Assembly (NCBI GenBank): GCA_038501625.1
Contig: JAZAYU010000019.1
Coordinates: forward strand, 4,592,324 to 4,656,323
Length of the DNA stretch: 64,000 bases
Source of the DNA: Corbicula japonica
Lineage: Eukaryota; Mollusca; Bivalvia; Venerida; Cyrenidae
Direction of reading: 5' to 3'
The notes below the pieces were generated by a model. The model ran no database searches and had not been told where the DNA came from. It saw only the letters and a program-made list of their open reading frames with translations. This document shows, piece after piece, positions 23,170 through 35,150 of the stretch; the first letter of the stretch is position 1; the number at the start of each line of letters is the position of its first letter. The translations under genes and the position numbers were made by a program.

Positions 23170-24245
23170 TAAGATAAACAACAGGTGCGTAGCTAGCCTT
23201 CTATTCACGTGGACTCATTATTGTACTAGGGCATGCACATCACGGAAGATTCTGACGACATTGGTGCAATTTGGTGCATTCGGAGTGTTCTGAGGAAAAC
23301 CATGTGGATTCAGCCGGAAACACGCGTATCGTCAGCTACTCGCATGGACAAAAAGGAAAACGTGTGGTGTTGCGATACAAAAGTTTGAATCAGTATATAT
23401 TTGCAACTGCAGATTTAAACCTCGGTTGATGCTGCACCTTCAACACTTAGTTTTATCGACGCTAAAATTACTGCAGTCTAAATGTGTATAGCTAGCTATA
23501 TTTTTCATTAATCGTTTAAGTATAAGTTGTTTAATGTTACAGTAAGAGCGTGAAATACGAATATCATGAAAGCAAATTTGCATAAAACAGATAGACAAAA
23601 TACAGTTTTCGCAAAAGGGTGTTTAAACCGCATATGTATCTAGTTTATCATATTAATGAGAATTTCCAAGAAGTTGATAAGTTTTAAATAAAGCCCTAGT
23701 TTGAATAAGCTACAAAAGTTAAGGTATTGCTAGTGTTTCCACTGCTTCCCGGCTCCTGTATTAAAGTCCAAAGGCCATAAAAAATCGCCTGATATTCTTA
23801 AGCTTTTCTTTAAATTTGTGTATGTATTCTTATTAATAACTATCCATTTATTCAAAAACAATACGGTTTTGGACAAAGAGTTTCGAAGTATGTGCAAAAT
23901 CAATTTAACATCAGTTGAATAGCACTTAATGCAGATGAAACAAAGGGGTATTTGAGATAAATTTTGCATTGTAATGGTACTTAGTGCTTTTTGCTAAAGT
24001 ATTTATGGTAATAAGATATCTGCAAAATTGGAATTTTGGAAATATCTTTTTTTTCAGTAGAGGAAGTCAAAGACAACTGGAGGTAGGAATAGTGTATAAT
24101 ACTCGTGTTTTACGGAATAATGGGGAGATTCTTATATTGATTATTGACTGGAAAAAAGCCGAACATTTCCTTACGATGTAATCAGTTTCACTCAATGTGA
24201 AAGTACACCATGGGTTAAGACTTCCGCTGGATCTGGTTACGATTC
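23170..24245. other. Intergenic, no supported gene
   Basis: 23182-23330 resembles 51950-52210 (GCGTAGCTAGCCTTCTATTC, then GTGGACTCATTATT). The remainder has only short frames without features. Confidence 0.35.
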
Positions 24246-24249
24246 CGAT

Positions 24250-24492
24250 AGGGGGAGCGCCAGGGGAAGAGGTGCATTCGGTCTAATTTTAGACATTTTA
24301 GTTGATACTATAATTGGAAAGATCTTACAATTGTCTATTATTTTCTCATAACTTATTGGCACATTTTGACAACATAATTTTATTTTTACTGCGCAATGCA
24401 TACTAAGTAATGTCGCCTGCTCAACTTTATGACGTCATTTCAATAATTGACGTCATGTGATGGAATGTACATTTCCCCGTGACGCGCCCCAA
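24250..24492. mobile_element. MITE with GGGGCGCGTCACGGG-type inverted ends, copy 1
   Basis: Ends are degenerate versions of GGGAAAAGGTACCTTCGG and its inverse, finishing CCCCGTGACGCGCCCC. The interior has GTCGCCTGCTCAACTTTATG and GACGTCATTTCAA as in copies 2 and 3. Confidence 0.6.
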
Positions 24493-24639
24493 TGATAATG
24501 TAACAGCTCTTAACTCAATTAGTTAATATTCAACAAGTTTACTAATAAAACCATTTTGTAAAAACACGATGATATATAATAAGAAAACCAAGTATTAATT
24601 TAACACTTTTCCTCATTTTAAGATGTACATGTAGTGTGT

Positions 24640-24860
24640 CGATTCGACCGAAAAAGTCTCCTCGTATATATAGTCAGTACTGTTATCGGTAAAATAATTC
24701 GTTACCGATGTCATGCAGTGATGATAACTTATATCAGGGTTATCCGATCAAACTTGAAGTGGGGGTTTCCTGGCTAGCTCGGGCGGTAGCGTGATCGGAA
24801 TCACTTGGCTAGGCGTTGTAGCCGTACGGTCCGGGTTCGCTACCCATTAGGGGAAAAATC
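24640..24860 (+). mobile_element. tRNA-like SINE (CCCCGTATATATAGTCAGT family), copy
   Basis: Leader TCTCCTCGTATATATAGTCA, GGGTTATCCGATCAA linker, A-box-like TGGCTAGCTCGGGCGGTAGC and B-box-like GGGTTCGCTACCC. This is the clearest forward copy in the window. Confidence 0.65.
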
Positions 24861-24869
24861 CTTTGAAAG

Positions 24870-25470
24870 GTCATTCAGGTGCTGATACATCTCGATACGT
24901 TACCTACGGTGCTCCGATCACAACACCGTCAACTCCGGTGGTAAAAATAAAAAAAAATCACATCCAGTGACTTGATCTCGCTACGTCATCTCCGAAGCGT
25001 CTGATTGCTTGGAAATGTTTATATACCTTTACTTTGTATGCGAGAATGCTTTTGCAGGCTACATTGCCGAGTCAATGGTCGGCTTGAAACTTTATCTCAA
25101 ATGATTTTTGAACTAGGTCTTGTTACAGACGTAGTTTTGAATTGAACCTGGAGGAAAATAATAAGTCTGTACTTAATTTTTTCTGTTTCAAACCGTAAAT
25201 AGCGGCTCATTTTACATTGTTAATTAAATCTGAGTATCTGTTGTAACAGTTTATTATTTTAATTGTTCCTATCCGTTTAAATGCTCGCAATTCTCTTTTT
25301 TTTTTTTGCCTTGTGGATGTGTGGAATGATTTAAGTTTTCGACGATGTGATTTTATCATTTTTTATGCGGAAAAACAGAAATGGATTTCCGTTGCAATTC
25401 GAAACATTCACCAGTAACTGAAGCGTCAGATAACGTGTGCATGTTAAGAGGGAATCTAGTCACTATTTGG
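24870..25470. other. Intergenic, nothing recognised
   Basis: No coding exon or defined repeat was seen. Confidence 0.35.
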
Positions 25471-25482
25471 GGAGAAGATGTA

Positions 25483-25556
25483 TAAGCTGCCGGTTCTGAG
25501 AGCACTCTCGCCTGGTTAGCGAGGAGTCCAGGGTTCGCGTCCCGGTCGGACTGCAC
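25483..25556 (+). tRNA. tRNA-like sequence, probably SINE-derived or pseudo-tRNA
   Basis: GAGAGCACTCTCGCCTGG carries a perfect CTCGC/GCGAG anticodon-type stem with a 7-nt loop CTGGTTA, followed by a B-box-like GGGTTCGCGTCCC. The acceptor stem does not pair convincingly, so a functional tRNA is unlikely. Confidence 0.3.
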
Positions 25557-25633
25557 ATTTTTCTCCGAGATATTTGGCGCTTAACGTACGACCGTGACAG
25601 CATTGTTTGTATGTCTTGGTATGTCTTATGCCT

Positions 25634-25769
25634 AAGGTTATAAAGCTGAGCATGGAAACCAGTCTCAAATCTCAAGCATCTGATTGGCTGAAATGGCGAC
25701 TGGTCGCCATTTCAGCCAATCAGATGCTTGAGATTTGAGACTGGTTTCCATGCTCAGTTTTATAACCTT
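25634..25769. mobile_element. 136-bp foldback MITE, copy 2
   Basis: Same length and nearly the same bases as 14231-14366, from AAGGTTATAAAGCTGAG through the GCGACTGGTCGC centre to TTTTATAACCTT. Confidence 0.85.
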
Positions 25770-26104
25770 GGGAATTAGTTGCTAGCTTTTGACTCCGGAC
25801 TTCGAGGACTTATTTCGCTTTTAAGAGGTGTGGAATCTTGTCACCACTATATATGGGGAAGATTGCAAGAATCCATCAAGCTCGGGGTGGGGTGCGGTAG
25901 AAGCAATATTGCAATGATCCATTATCATTCCGATGAATCTGTTTGGTAACCAAGGTTTTGTCTCATGGGCAGTTAGAGAACAACATACTTCAAAGTAAAT
26001 ATGTTTTACTTTGTTTGATTTTCAACAACATCTGAATATAAATAAATAAATATGAATAAGAATTATTGCATTATCTTAGCATCAATAGGATAATGCTTAC
26101 ACTA

Positions 26105-26480
26105 TTTTTTTCAAGTTCAAGTTCACATATAACATATTTCTAAATGCAAGTTAACAATCAGATCTTAAAGACAAAGGTGCATGACATAGGGATAATAAAT
26201 ATGTTATTTTGCAAAGTTGAACAACCTACACATATGACATATTTTATATGCAAGTTAACAATCAGATCTTAAATACAAAAATGCATTACATCTGGATAAT
26301 AAATAAATTATTGGATAACCTTAACGTAACACATATTTACAAATGCAAGTTAACAAACAGATTTTAAATACAAACAATACATTACATAGGGAAAATGCAA
26401 ATTTCAATTTTGCAAAGTTGAACAACCTACATGTAACACATTTACAGGTTACATGTAACAATCAGATCTTAAATGTTAAA
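26105..26480. repeat. ~110-bp degenerate tandem repeat
   Basis: Three to four copies with ATGCAAGTTAACAATCAGAT, CTTAAATACAAA, GCATTACAT and AACCTACA blocks in order. Confidence 0.7.
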
Positions 26481-26989
26481 AGTATGTGTTTCTTAGGATA
26501 AAAGATAGTTATCGAATATTACAATTTAATTAATAGTCTCAGGCAGTGAGAATATTTTAAATTTGTTTTCTGTTTAGTTGCTGATACAGATTCAAGAAAA
26601 AAAACAACATATATGTACAGACGGAATGATATAAATAATTAATTACAAAAACACGTATACAATTCATGATAATTGAAAATTATCTTATTAAAATTATCTT
26701 ATTTTATAAAAACAACACAATTATCACAGTATATTCAGGAATAATTGATAACTAACTATATATTATACAATACAGTTAACAAAGTTAATATAAATAAAAT
26801 ATTTGTTGAGCGGCTTTTCACCATCTGCTATTATACTTTAACAAGTATGTGGTAAAACACATATACAGATATGTGACACATATATGATAATAATATGAGA
26901 TCATTACACAAGCTTATAGGCTATACCCTAATATATGACTAATGTAAGATGTTCACGAACACGTATAACGTTATAATATTATGAAACAT

Positions 26990-27740
26990 ATATGACATTT
27001 TTATATCAGAGATATGAACCGGTTTTCTCAGTAGCTATTAACAACCATTTCAGGTTCATGAAGACATATAGCGTTATATGAACATATGTGACATTTACAA
27101 GAGATGTGTACCGTATATCAGTACATTTTGTTCATGAACATTTATAGTGTTATATTAGCCATATATTACATTTAAGATATGCTCTGTCTTTCTATAGCCC
27201 GCCCGGCTAGCTCAGTGGATAGAGCATCGGACTGTCAATCCAGGGGTCGTGAGTTCGATCCCCAGCCGAGGCGGGAAAAATTTCTCCGTGACAATTGAAC
27301 TCGGACATTGCGTCTGAGAGTCATTTGTCCCTCACCTCTGATTCAAGTGAGGAAGCAGTCAGTCGCTTGCGGAGAAATTGGTTAGTACTGGTTAGAGACC
27401 CAGGAACACCGGTTAGGTGGACTGACCGCCGGGATATAACCAGAAAGGTGTTGAAATTAGGCGTTAAACCCCAAACAAACAAACAAACAAACTGTCTTTC
27501 TATAGATTTTGACTAGTTTTTAGTGTTTATGAACACACATAGCGTAATATGAGAAAAATTTGACATTTGATATGAACACTGTATATCAGAACATTTTGTT
27601 CATGAACAAATAAAGCGTTATCTGAGACATATATGACATTTGAGATATGCTCTACCAGTAGATTTTGACTAGTATTTTATGTTTATGAACACATATAGGA
27701 TAACATATGATATTATTTCTAGGAAATAACCTTTTATGAA
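26990..27740. repeat. ~100-bp degenerate tandem array interrupted by a SINE
   Basis: Repeated GTTCATGAACA, ATAGCGTTATATGA, CATATATGACATTT and GAGATATGCTC blocks occur on both sides of the SINE at 27198-27491. Confidence 0.65.
27198..27491 (+). mobile_element. tRNA-derived SINE with 14-bp target-site duplication
   Basis: The head is tRNA-like: A box GGCTAGCTCAGTGGATAGAG, B box GAGTTCGATCCCC, acceptor-like CCCGCC/GGCGGG, and a loop CTGTCAA that would give anticodon GTC. The body ends in an (ACAA)n tail. CTGTCTTTCTATAG is repeated exactly at 27184-27197 and 27492-27505, marking the insertion. The frame 27295-27516 is part of the SINE body. Confidence 0.9.
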
Positions 27741-28122
27741 AATATAATCATCAACTATACAACAGTTTTAAACAGTGGTCATGCGATCCATACTGTAAAA
27801 TGGTATGTTTCTTATATTGATAAACGTGTTTTGTAAAAAAAAACAACATAAAATCTTCTCGCATTCACGCACGCACACACGTACTCTCACACACATGCTG
27901 TCGCGCAAACACATATGCAATATAAATAGATGAAATCTAAATATGAAGTTATGAAATTAAATAAATATGTTAACTAACTTTTTAAAATTCACTCTATATT
28001 TCTGACGATTGGTCTTACGGTCTTTATCAAATTAAACAAATCTATTATCTGTACAACTACTATTTCCGGCAATGATATATGTGTACAAAATGTAAGTATC
28101 TGTCTAACACGTATGTCCAAGT

Positions 28123-30926
28123 TTATTCCAAATAATTGTCCGTATTTTGTTTGTTTTTGTGATGTCTAATTTTCTTGACTAAATGTTCTTTCCGATTCTT
28201 CCTACTGTTGACTTTTCTTTCCTTTTTTCTTTCGCCCAATTTCTTTGCCTTGTTTTGGCGTCTTTTCTTTCCTTTAGCCATTTTCCTTCTCGATTGTCTG
28301 CCCCTTCTCTCACATTTAAGGCTAATATTGTAATTAGAACATACGTATTTACATGATTTCGTGATACCCTTTGATTCTAAACTTAGGATATCATTATACA
28401 CAGCATCCATCTGAACTCGACTATGGTTGAAAATTGACAACGTGTAATCCAGAACATCTCTTTTCTCGAAAAATTCCAAACTTTTGTTATAGTCACAAAT
28501 ATTCGTATCTATGCTGGAGACATTCAGCATATACGCGTACTCAAATAACTTCCTAGCGACACGGTTCATGTCATTAAGTAATGTTTGAGTGTTATGGACG
28601 TAGCTGGGCAGGTGGGCTTGCAGCATTTCTATGGCAACTTGCAGGTAGGATTGGATAATCAGGAATTTATTCAACGATCTCAAGACGATCCGTTGCTGCA
28701 ACAAAAAATAAATTTTATATAATACTGGCTGTAAACACTGGTTGTTATTTCGTTGTCACATTTATCACTTGAATTTATCCGGAGTTTTTGTATATATATA
28801 AACTTTACATCAAATGAATTCGTAATAATCAAATAAGTTTTTATATCGTGACTTTCACATGACAATAAGTTTCAGTAATCATTGAAAAAAAGACAATTTC
28901 ACAAAGTGGTGACGGGTTGCACTTAAGTGACGTACTTTTGTATCGGACAATTGAAGCGGTATAGACAAATGTTAAAGCAGCATATTGACAGTTCAGAGTG
29001 AAATCATCTACTTCACTGTCTCAGATGTGGTTGATATTACTTGTTTCTGCAAATGGCTAAAGAGGAGCGAATTTCACTGAAAATTTGTGCAACATTACAT
29101 TTTAGGATCGGCTCTTAGAATTTCACTGCGTTAAAGACGCTTAAACAACATCGGCTTTGAATATATTTATTCGTATGTTGACTGTGTAAGAATATTATAT
29201 GGGGCACGCCGCGGGAAAAGGTACCTTCGGTCATATTTTGTGACATTTTAGTTGTTACTATATTTAGAAAGAAGTTACACTTATTATAATATATTATTTT
29301 CTTACAACTTAAAAGTGATTGTGTTACACATTTTGTTAATAAAATGGTATTTTTACCGCGAAATGCATTATAATAAAGGTCGTCTGCTCAACTTTATGAC
29401 GTCAATTCAATGATTGACCTCAATCGTCCGAAGGTACCTTTTCCCGTGACGCGCCCCAATTTTTTTTCATTCTTTACATGTCTTCTACAGTTTAAATGAT
29501 AAATTTTGATATTTTAATACACTTATTATTTTTGCCAAAAACATGACAAAGCACCTTTAAAATATACGCTAAATAATTATATTAGATTTACTCAGCTGAA
29601 ATACTCACCGGTTTATTTTTTCTCTTCAATGATTTATTTAAAACTGATTGGTCATCTTTGATCTCGCATGGGGAGAACTGTTTGTCTGCTCCTAGGAACT
29701 CTGACTGAAATAATAAGATCGAGGTTTCCAATTATGTTATTACAAATTATTTTAAAAAAAAACGAGTAGTTCCTCAAATTAGAAACACTCGTTTAACATT
29801 TATGATGAAATAAATATATATACTAAATTCTCGGCATTCATATATCCACAATAAATTTGGAACCCGTTATTGAAAGTTTTTACTGGTCGAAACACGAAAA
29901 CCATGTAAAATAAAGAAATATTTTATTGAAAGTGTTTACTGGTCGAAACATGAAAACCATGTAAAATAAAGAAATATTAACAAATATTAAAATAACATTA
30001 ATTTGTGCAAAGTGTTATTGAACTCCATTTTGCCGTTTGAGAGATTTGACAATTTTCTTTTTGCCGACGACAGCGCTATAACGACTGCCATAGTTCCTTA
30101 ACGATTAAAGATTATTCTTGTGTAAATCTTTATAAATATGAAATATTTATTATTCTTACCAATTTCTCCGTGTTATTCTGCAACTTGCGACGAATTTCGT
30201 TCAGTCGCCATCGTAGGTCAGATACAAGAACATGCGTCTCTTCTATAAACGAGGGGCAATTTGTGCCGTCCGGAAGTTCATTGGTAATAGGGTGTTTCTG
30301 AGGATTGCACAATTCACTATTCGCCTTAATATTGAAGACCAATGTTTTTTCACTCTTATGTTGGTCTCTAGCAACGGTGCACCCCAAGCCAACTTCAGCA
30401 GAATGCACGCACAGCACGAATGCGAACACGTACGTGCAAAATGGTAATTCTGAAATAAAAGATAGTGTAAAAATCAAAACAATCTCCTTAATAAAAACAT
30501 GTTATTTGCCAAGCAAACTTGAATGTAACAAAGTCCATTAAATGGTTAAGCATTACATGTTTTCTGACCTATAGGTGCTTAGATATGTATCACGAGAAAA
30601 TATCAAAATATTTAAAACTTAACTGTAGAAAACCTCTTAACAAAGTATGTAGAATATAAAATTGTTATACAGTTTGCGCATGAGTGAGATATTTAAAGAA
30701 ACAATCGTATTAGCCTTATAAAGGCAGTAAAATTCAATCACAACAGATTGATAAGTCCGAAATTTCGGCAATTTTCACGTTCAGTCATTTAAATGCACTT
30801 TTAACTAGAACATTTAAAATTAACCACAATTGAGCCATGGAAGCTTCGAATATGCAACATTAAAAATTATAGCGGTATAACGCGATAAATAGATGTATGC
30901 AAAACTTTACCTTTTAATGTTCTCAT
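28123..30926 (-). CDS. Gene C: secreted cytokine-like protein with basic tail, 4 exons, 324 aa
   Basis: Minus-strand exons are 30926-30911, 30449-30160, 29704-29609 and 28695-28123, phases 1, 0, 0. Exon 1 (MRTLK plus one base) joins LPFCTYVFAFVLCVHSAEVG to make the signal peptide. The mature N-terminus has three Cys ending in NCPSF. Helix A (VLVSDLRWRLNEIRRKLQNN) ends exon 2; B shares its LNEIRR core. Exon 3 (32 aa) has GADKQFSP, matching GADKRFSP in B. Exon 4 has three predicted helices; the last contains LDYTLSIFNHSR, at the same exon position as LDYAISIFNYSK in B. Then comes a CKYVC cluster and a ~62-residue Lys/Arg-rich tail. Several sequons (NNT, NVS, NHS, NIS) fit a secreted glycoprotein. 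It is a diverged paralogue of B on the same strand, about 8 kb away. Function is inferred as a secreted helical ligand; no orthologue was recognised. Confidence 0.8.
29200..29459. mobile_element. GGTACCTTCGG MITE, copy 2, inside gene C intron 3
   Basis: GGGAAAAGGTACCTTCGGTC near the left end is inverted at the right end, which finishes CCCGTGACGCGCCCC. The interior matches copies at 24250 and 50789. Confidence 0.8.
29868..29979. repeat. Two-copy ~57-bp direct repeat in gene C intron 2
   Basis: The block TTACTGGTCGAAACACGAAA, then ACCATGTAAAATAAAGAAAT, occurs twice in tandem with one mismatch (CACG against CATG). Confidence 0.8.
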
Positions 30927-30964
30927 TTTAAGAGTTATAGGAGCCTACTTACTTTTATTTTAAC

Positions 30965-30972
30965 TTTATATA
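30965..30972 (-). promoter_or_regulatory. TATA box of gene C
   Basis: On the minus strand CTATATAAAGTTAA is a canonical TATA box about 40 bp upstream of the gene C start codon, giving a 5' UTR of about 10-15 nt. Confidence 0.6.
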
Positions 30973-30999
30973 GCAGTTCTTCATGAATCTCTGGAAGTT

Positions 31000-31545
31000 C
31001 CGAAGTCTATAGACTGATAAGGCTGCTGCAGCAAAGTCAGAATTCCACCCGAACAGAAAATGAATGTAAAGCTACAACGATTTCGATTGGTCGTTTCGGT
31101 TGTAATCCTACTGAAAATAGTATACAGTATTGATCCGCGCGCGTGGGAAACCAAGTCTCTTTTCATTGGATGTCTATATTGGGAAATTCCTTGACACAGT
31201 TAAATATAAATTATATCTCATGAATTGAATAGTTAAATGTAGTATGCAACGGACCGTTTAAAGGTATTTAGTTAGAGTATTAGAAAAGTTATTCGATTTT
31301 GTCCATAATTATTTCCTAGTGCTTGCTGATCTGGATCTACACTAGTCGCTCGTGGATAACAATAGAGTCAAGAGTTATATGTTGTAATCCATATTATTGA
31401 GATAATTAACACATTTTATCTTTTTGCTACCCCTCACGTCATTGCAAAAAAATCTGCTTAAAAAGTTAAAGAATTGCACAAGCTGCGAATTACTGGCATT
31501 CACACTATCTTAAGAAACTATGGGCAAGTTTATAAGGACTTCTAG
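31000..31545. other. Upstream region of gene C, nothing else recognised
   Basis: No exon or repeat with clear limits was seen. It is the likely distal promoter region of gene C. Confidence 0.35.
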
Positions 31546-31547
31546 AA

Positions 31548-31960
31548 TACAGTTCAGCCTGTCTTCAAAGACCATCCTCGGTTAAATCGAGAAGCGGTCT
31601 TTGAAGACAGATGATCTTTGTTAACGGGTGAATGTGTGTTTTAAATCAGTCTGTGGGACAAAAAAAAGGTCTTTATCCTTATTCCACAAATGGTTGTTGT
31701 TTACAGGTGGTTTTGAGTACAGGTTCTACTGTTACACTCTTTGAGTGCAGTTAACAAAACGTTGTTTTTTTCTAAAACACTAATTAGTTTAAACTGCCTG
31801 AGCAGCCTCCTGCAGTAAGCAACCACCTATCTTAAATAGCCTGTTTCAATATGTCCGAAACCGATATGTTTTACTTGTCTTAAGCAGGCAGCTGTTTAGC
31901 AGCCACTTTTTGTCACTATCTTGTTTAGCCTATGCTTAAAGCAGGTTTGAATGTATACAG
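31548..31960. repeat. AAAGACCA-rich MITE-like repeats
   Basis: 31548-31735 matches 13475-13660 (CTTCAAAGACCAT, GTTAACGGGTGAATGTG, GAGTACAGGTTCTACTGT). 31780-31960 has AGCAGCCTCCTGCAG and a mirrored GGCAGCTGTTTAGCAGCC, suggesting a second foldback relic. Confidence 0.5.
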
Positions 31961-32236
31961 TATGAATCAGTGTTTGCGTTAGCTTGTGGAGTATTATAGT
32001 CAAGGATTTTTTTCAAACTTTCTGTTGAATAATTGACGCGTAGATCCAACAGGACGAAAGTGTCAGAAGTTTTATAAAGCACATTCTTGCTGGTCTACAT
32101 AAAAAAGTAATCGTTTATTTCTTGGTATGTACATGTACGAACTTCCTATATGGTTAAGTGGTAGGAGTTGTCGCTGATCACCACTTCAACAGAAAATTGA
32201 CTACCCGGCATCTCTTCGTATTCTTTTTTTTCTGTA

Positions 32237-32318
32237 GATCACCGTAATCTATCATACAAACCCGTCAACCGACAGATCCAGGAGCAGAGGGCAGATTCAG
32301 GACCAGGAGCAGGCGCGG
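32237..32318 (+). other. Exon-like segment of unknown gene
   Basis: A pyrimidine-rich tract ending TTTTTTTCTGTAG precedes an 82-nt segment that is GC-richer than its surroundings and ends at GCGCGGTAAGTTTTT, a strong donor. One open frame reads ITVIYHTNPSTDRSRSRGQI. No partner exons were found, so it could be an untranslated or non-coding-RNA exon, or chance. Confidence 0.3.
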
Positions 32319-32774
32319 TAAGTTTTTACATTTTTTGACAGTGGTGTAGGTAATTTGCAATTTTGCTAGTTTTGGTCAAGCTTGGAAAGAAATAACGGCA
32401 TGCATTAAAAGTCAAATGAATTCTGCACCTATCCGTTGATTCGTGGAGTGGTAGAAGTAGAGTAAAAATAGACATTTCAGCGCAATTTAAATACGAAAGA
32501 TTGTGTTGACATCGTGAAATTCTGTATTTTAAATCAAAATGATCCGTTAATCAGTCAATCTACGATCATATGTTAGCACTGATTTAATCCTTCCCGTGAC
32601 AACATGTGAAATATTAGCTCAGACAGGCGGAGCATTTTCGTTTAAAGTGCAGAATTTCACTGTTTGGAAAAAGGTTTATAATCACCAGATGCTGGTCTCT
32701 AGTTCATAATTATAAAGTAAGTTGGGCAGCTCACAATTTTCGTGCAATTACATTGAAGTATGGCAAGCGGATTG

Positions 32775-33150
32775 CACAATTAATCCGTTATCCATGGTTA
32801 TCGACCAATAGCTATAGATATCGGCCCGATAACCATAGTAATTGACGATAACTAGGGTTGCCGCCTAGTATCTATAGTTATTGGTGAAAACCCTAGATAT
32901 CGGGCGATAACGAAAGTTATTATCAATAACTATGGTTATCTGACTCATAACTACGAATATCGCCTAAAACTATTGTTACCAACCGAAAACCATAGTTCTC
33001 GGCGTTAACCGTGGTTATCACCCGATATCTAGGGTTTTCACCAATAATTATGGTAATCGGGCGGTAACCCTAAACATTGTCAATAGCTATGGTTATCGGA
33101 CCGAAATATATATAGTTATTAGTCGATTACCATGGATATTGGATTATATG
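32775..33150. repeat. Alternating inverted ATAACCATAG / CTATGGTTATCG array
   Basis: About 20 short copies of a ~20-bp motif around TATCGGNCGATAACC occur in alternating orientation, so the region can fold on itself at many registers. No coding potential. Confidence 0.75.
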
Positions 33151-33569
33151 TACAAACCGCTTGCCATATATTAAAAAGTGCTAATGATAACTTTTGATCA
33201 AAATATTAGGTTACTCAAAGACGTTTCAGAGACCGTCCTTCGTGATCGTAATGTTTGGCCTGTTCGGCCCAATTTGATTATAAGCATCAGATGACTTAAT
33301 TTTGAATGCGCGTACACTGATAACATGGCCTATTTGATATAGAAAACATATGTAGATCGAATGACTAAATAATCTATATTGATTAGATTTAAACACGGGT
33401 TCAAAAATACCGTGCTGCAGACCTGGCGATAACCCGAATATATTTTTTTTCTTAAAGTACGAGAGAACTTGCAGACAATGTTATGAATACCTCAGTTTTA
33501 ATAGTATAGGTAGACATTTCGTAAAGAAACGCAACGTACGCAGAACGTTGAAGAAAACTTCAAGGATAT

Positions 33570-34330
33570 ACTAAACAAATAAAACTATAGATAAAGTGAA
33601 ATAGAAATTCAAGGACATATTTAATTTAATAATGTTGTACTTAAAGTGAAAGAGAAATTGAAAGGCAGATAACATGGAATGAACGTAAAAATACATTGTA
33701 AAGTGAAAGAGAAATTCAAAATAAGATAACATTGAATGAACGTGTAAATGAAGTGAAAGGAAATTCAAAGGCAGATAACATGGAATGAACGTGTATATAA
33801 AGTGAAAGGTAATTTCAAAGGCAGATTACATTTAATGAACGTGTAAATAAAGTGAAAGGTAATTTCAAAGGCAGATAACATGGAATTAACGTGTTAATTA
33901 AGTGAAAGAAAAAAATGAGGACATATTACATTATTAAACGTGTATATAAAGCGAAAGATAAATTCAAAGGCAGATAACATGAAATGAACGTGTACTTAAA
34001 GAGAAAAAGAAATTTAAGGACATATTACATCAAATGAACGTGTAAATTAAGTGAAAGGGTAATAAAAAAGATAACATCAGTGAACATGGAATGAACGTGT
34101 AAAAAGAGTGAAACAGAAATTCAAAGGCAGATAACATTGAAGAAATTTAAGGGCAGATTACATCGAATGTACGTGAACATAAAATTTAAAATTAATCGGA
34201 GATTATATTTAATGAACAGGTTCATTAATTGGTGGAGAAATGCAAGGGCTTATAACATCGAATGAACGTTTTTTCATACAATAGTGTGAAAGAAAAATTC
34301 AAGGACCGATTACAGCAAATGCACGTTCAC
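33570..34330. repeat. ~50-bp degenerate tandem repeat
   Basis: About 14 copies of AAGTGAAAGAGAAATTCAAA, then GGCAGATAACATGGAATGAA, then CGTGTAAAT. The minus frame 33571-33768 is this array. Confidence 0.85.
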
Positions 34331-34639
34331 ATTCAGTGGAAAGGAAATTCTATAGTAGATTACGTCAAAAATCAACGTAACTTATACATGAAGCGAAGAA
34401 GAAAGGAAAAACACTAATGCATGTGTGGAATTGAATTCAACAGCAGATAATATCGAAAAAAATGAGTAGGTTACTAAGGTAAGTGTGTGTTTGTGCATAC
34501 TAGAACCTGGTTAGAACTCGAACTCGCAACCCCTCAGGTTCTGTTGTTGTTGTTGTTTGTAGATTCCTTTAAAGAAATTGTTCATCTTTACTATTTGGCT
34601 GTGTAGGAATATATGAAACTTTGAAAATAAAAAATGAAG

Positions 34640-35150
34640 ATATTGCAGGCTCAAGTTTGAGTAAGCCTGTTCATTGGCATTAGTTGAAATTCAAATGACT
34701 GTCCATGCCGCCTAGCCCCGAGTTGAGCTCAAATCAATATTTACACCATTAAACAGAACAATTTTGATCCATCCCGAACGATGGTGGGCATTTAGCGTTG
34801 AACATGGAACCTGCAATGCGGTATTTTCAGATTAATACCATTCCATGTTCAGAGGCGCACGGTCCCCAGATAATAATAATTGGTTTGCCCTTAACGGGAA
34901 AACAATGGGAACATTGGGCGGAACTAAACAAAAAATAATTTTGAATGAGTGCCTCTAGCTGGGAGCGAACCCGCACCGTCACGGCGACAGCGCCTAGCCC
35001 TGCAATTCGTGCGACGCAACCAACTGAGCTAACCGGGACAATCCCAAAAAGATTGATCGGATAACCCTGATATATGTAACAATCATTGTACATCGGTAAC
35101 AGGTTATTTTACTGAAAACAGTACTGAAGGCTGTTTTTAGCACGTGGCTT
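34640..35150 (-). mobile_element. Composite repeat: tRNA-like SINE plus GAGCCTGTTCATGGGCAGTA block
   Basis: On the minus strand TTATCCGATCAATC is followed by a tRNA-like region with TCCCGGTTAGCTCAGTTGG and GGGTTCGCTCCC. It is then continuous with the block that also occurs alone at 42290-42590 and 42950-43130. The two may be one longer SINE. Confidence 0.5.

Noticed and set aside
25483..25556. A functional tRNA-Thr gene
   Set aside because: The anticodon-type stem is good, but no paired acceptor stem; listed only as tRNA-like.
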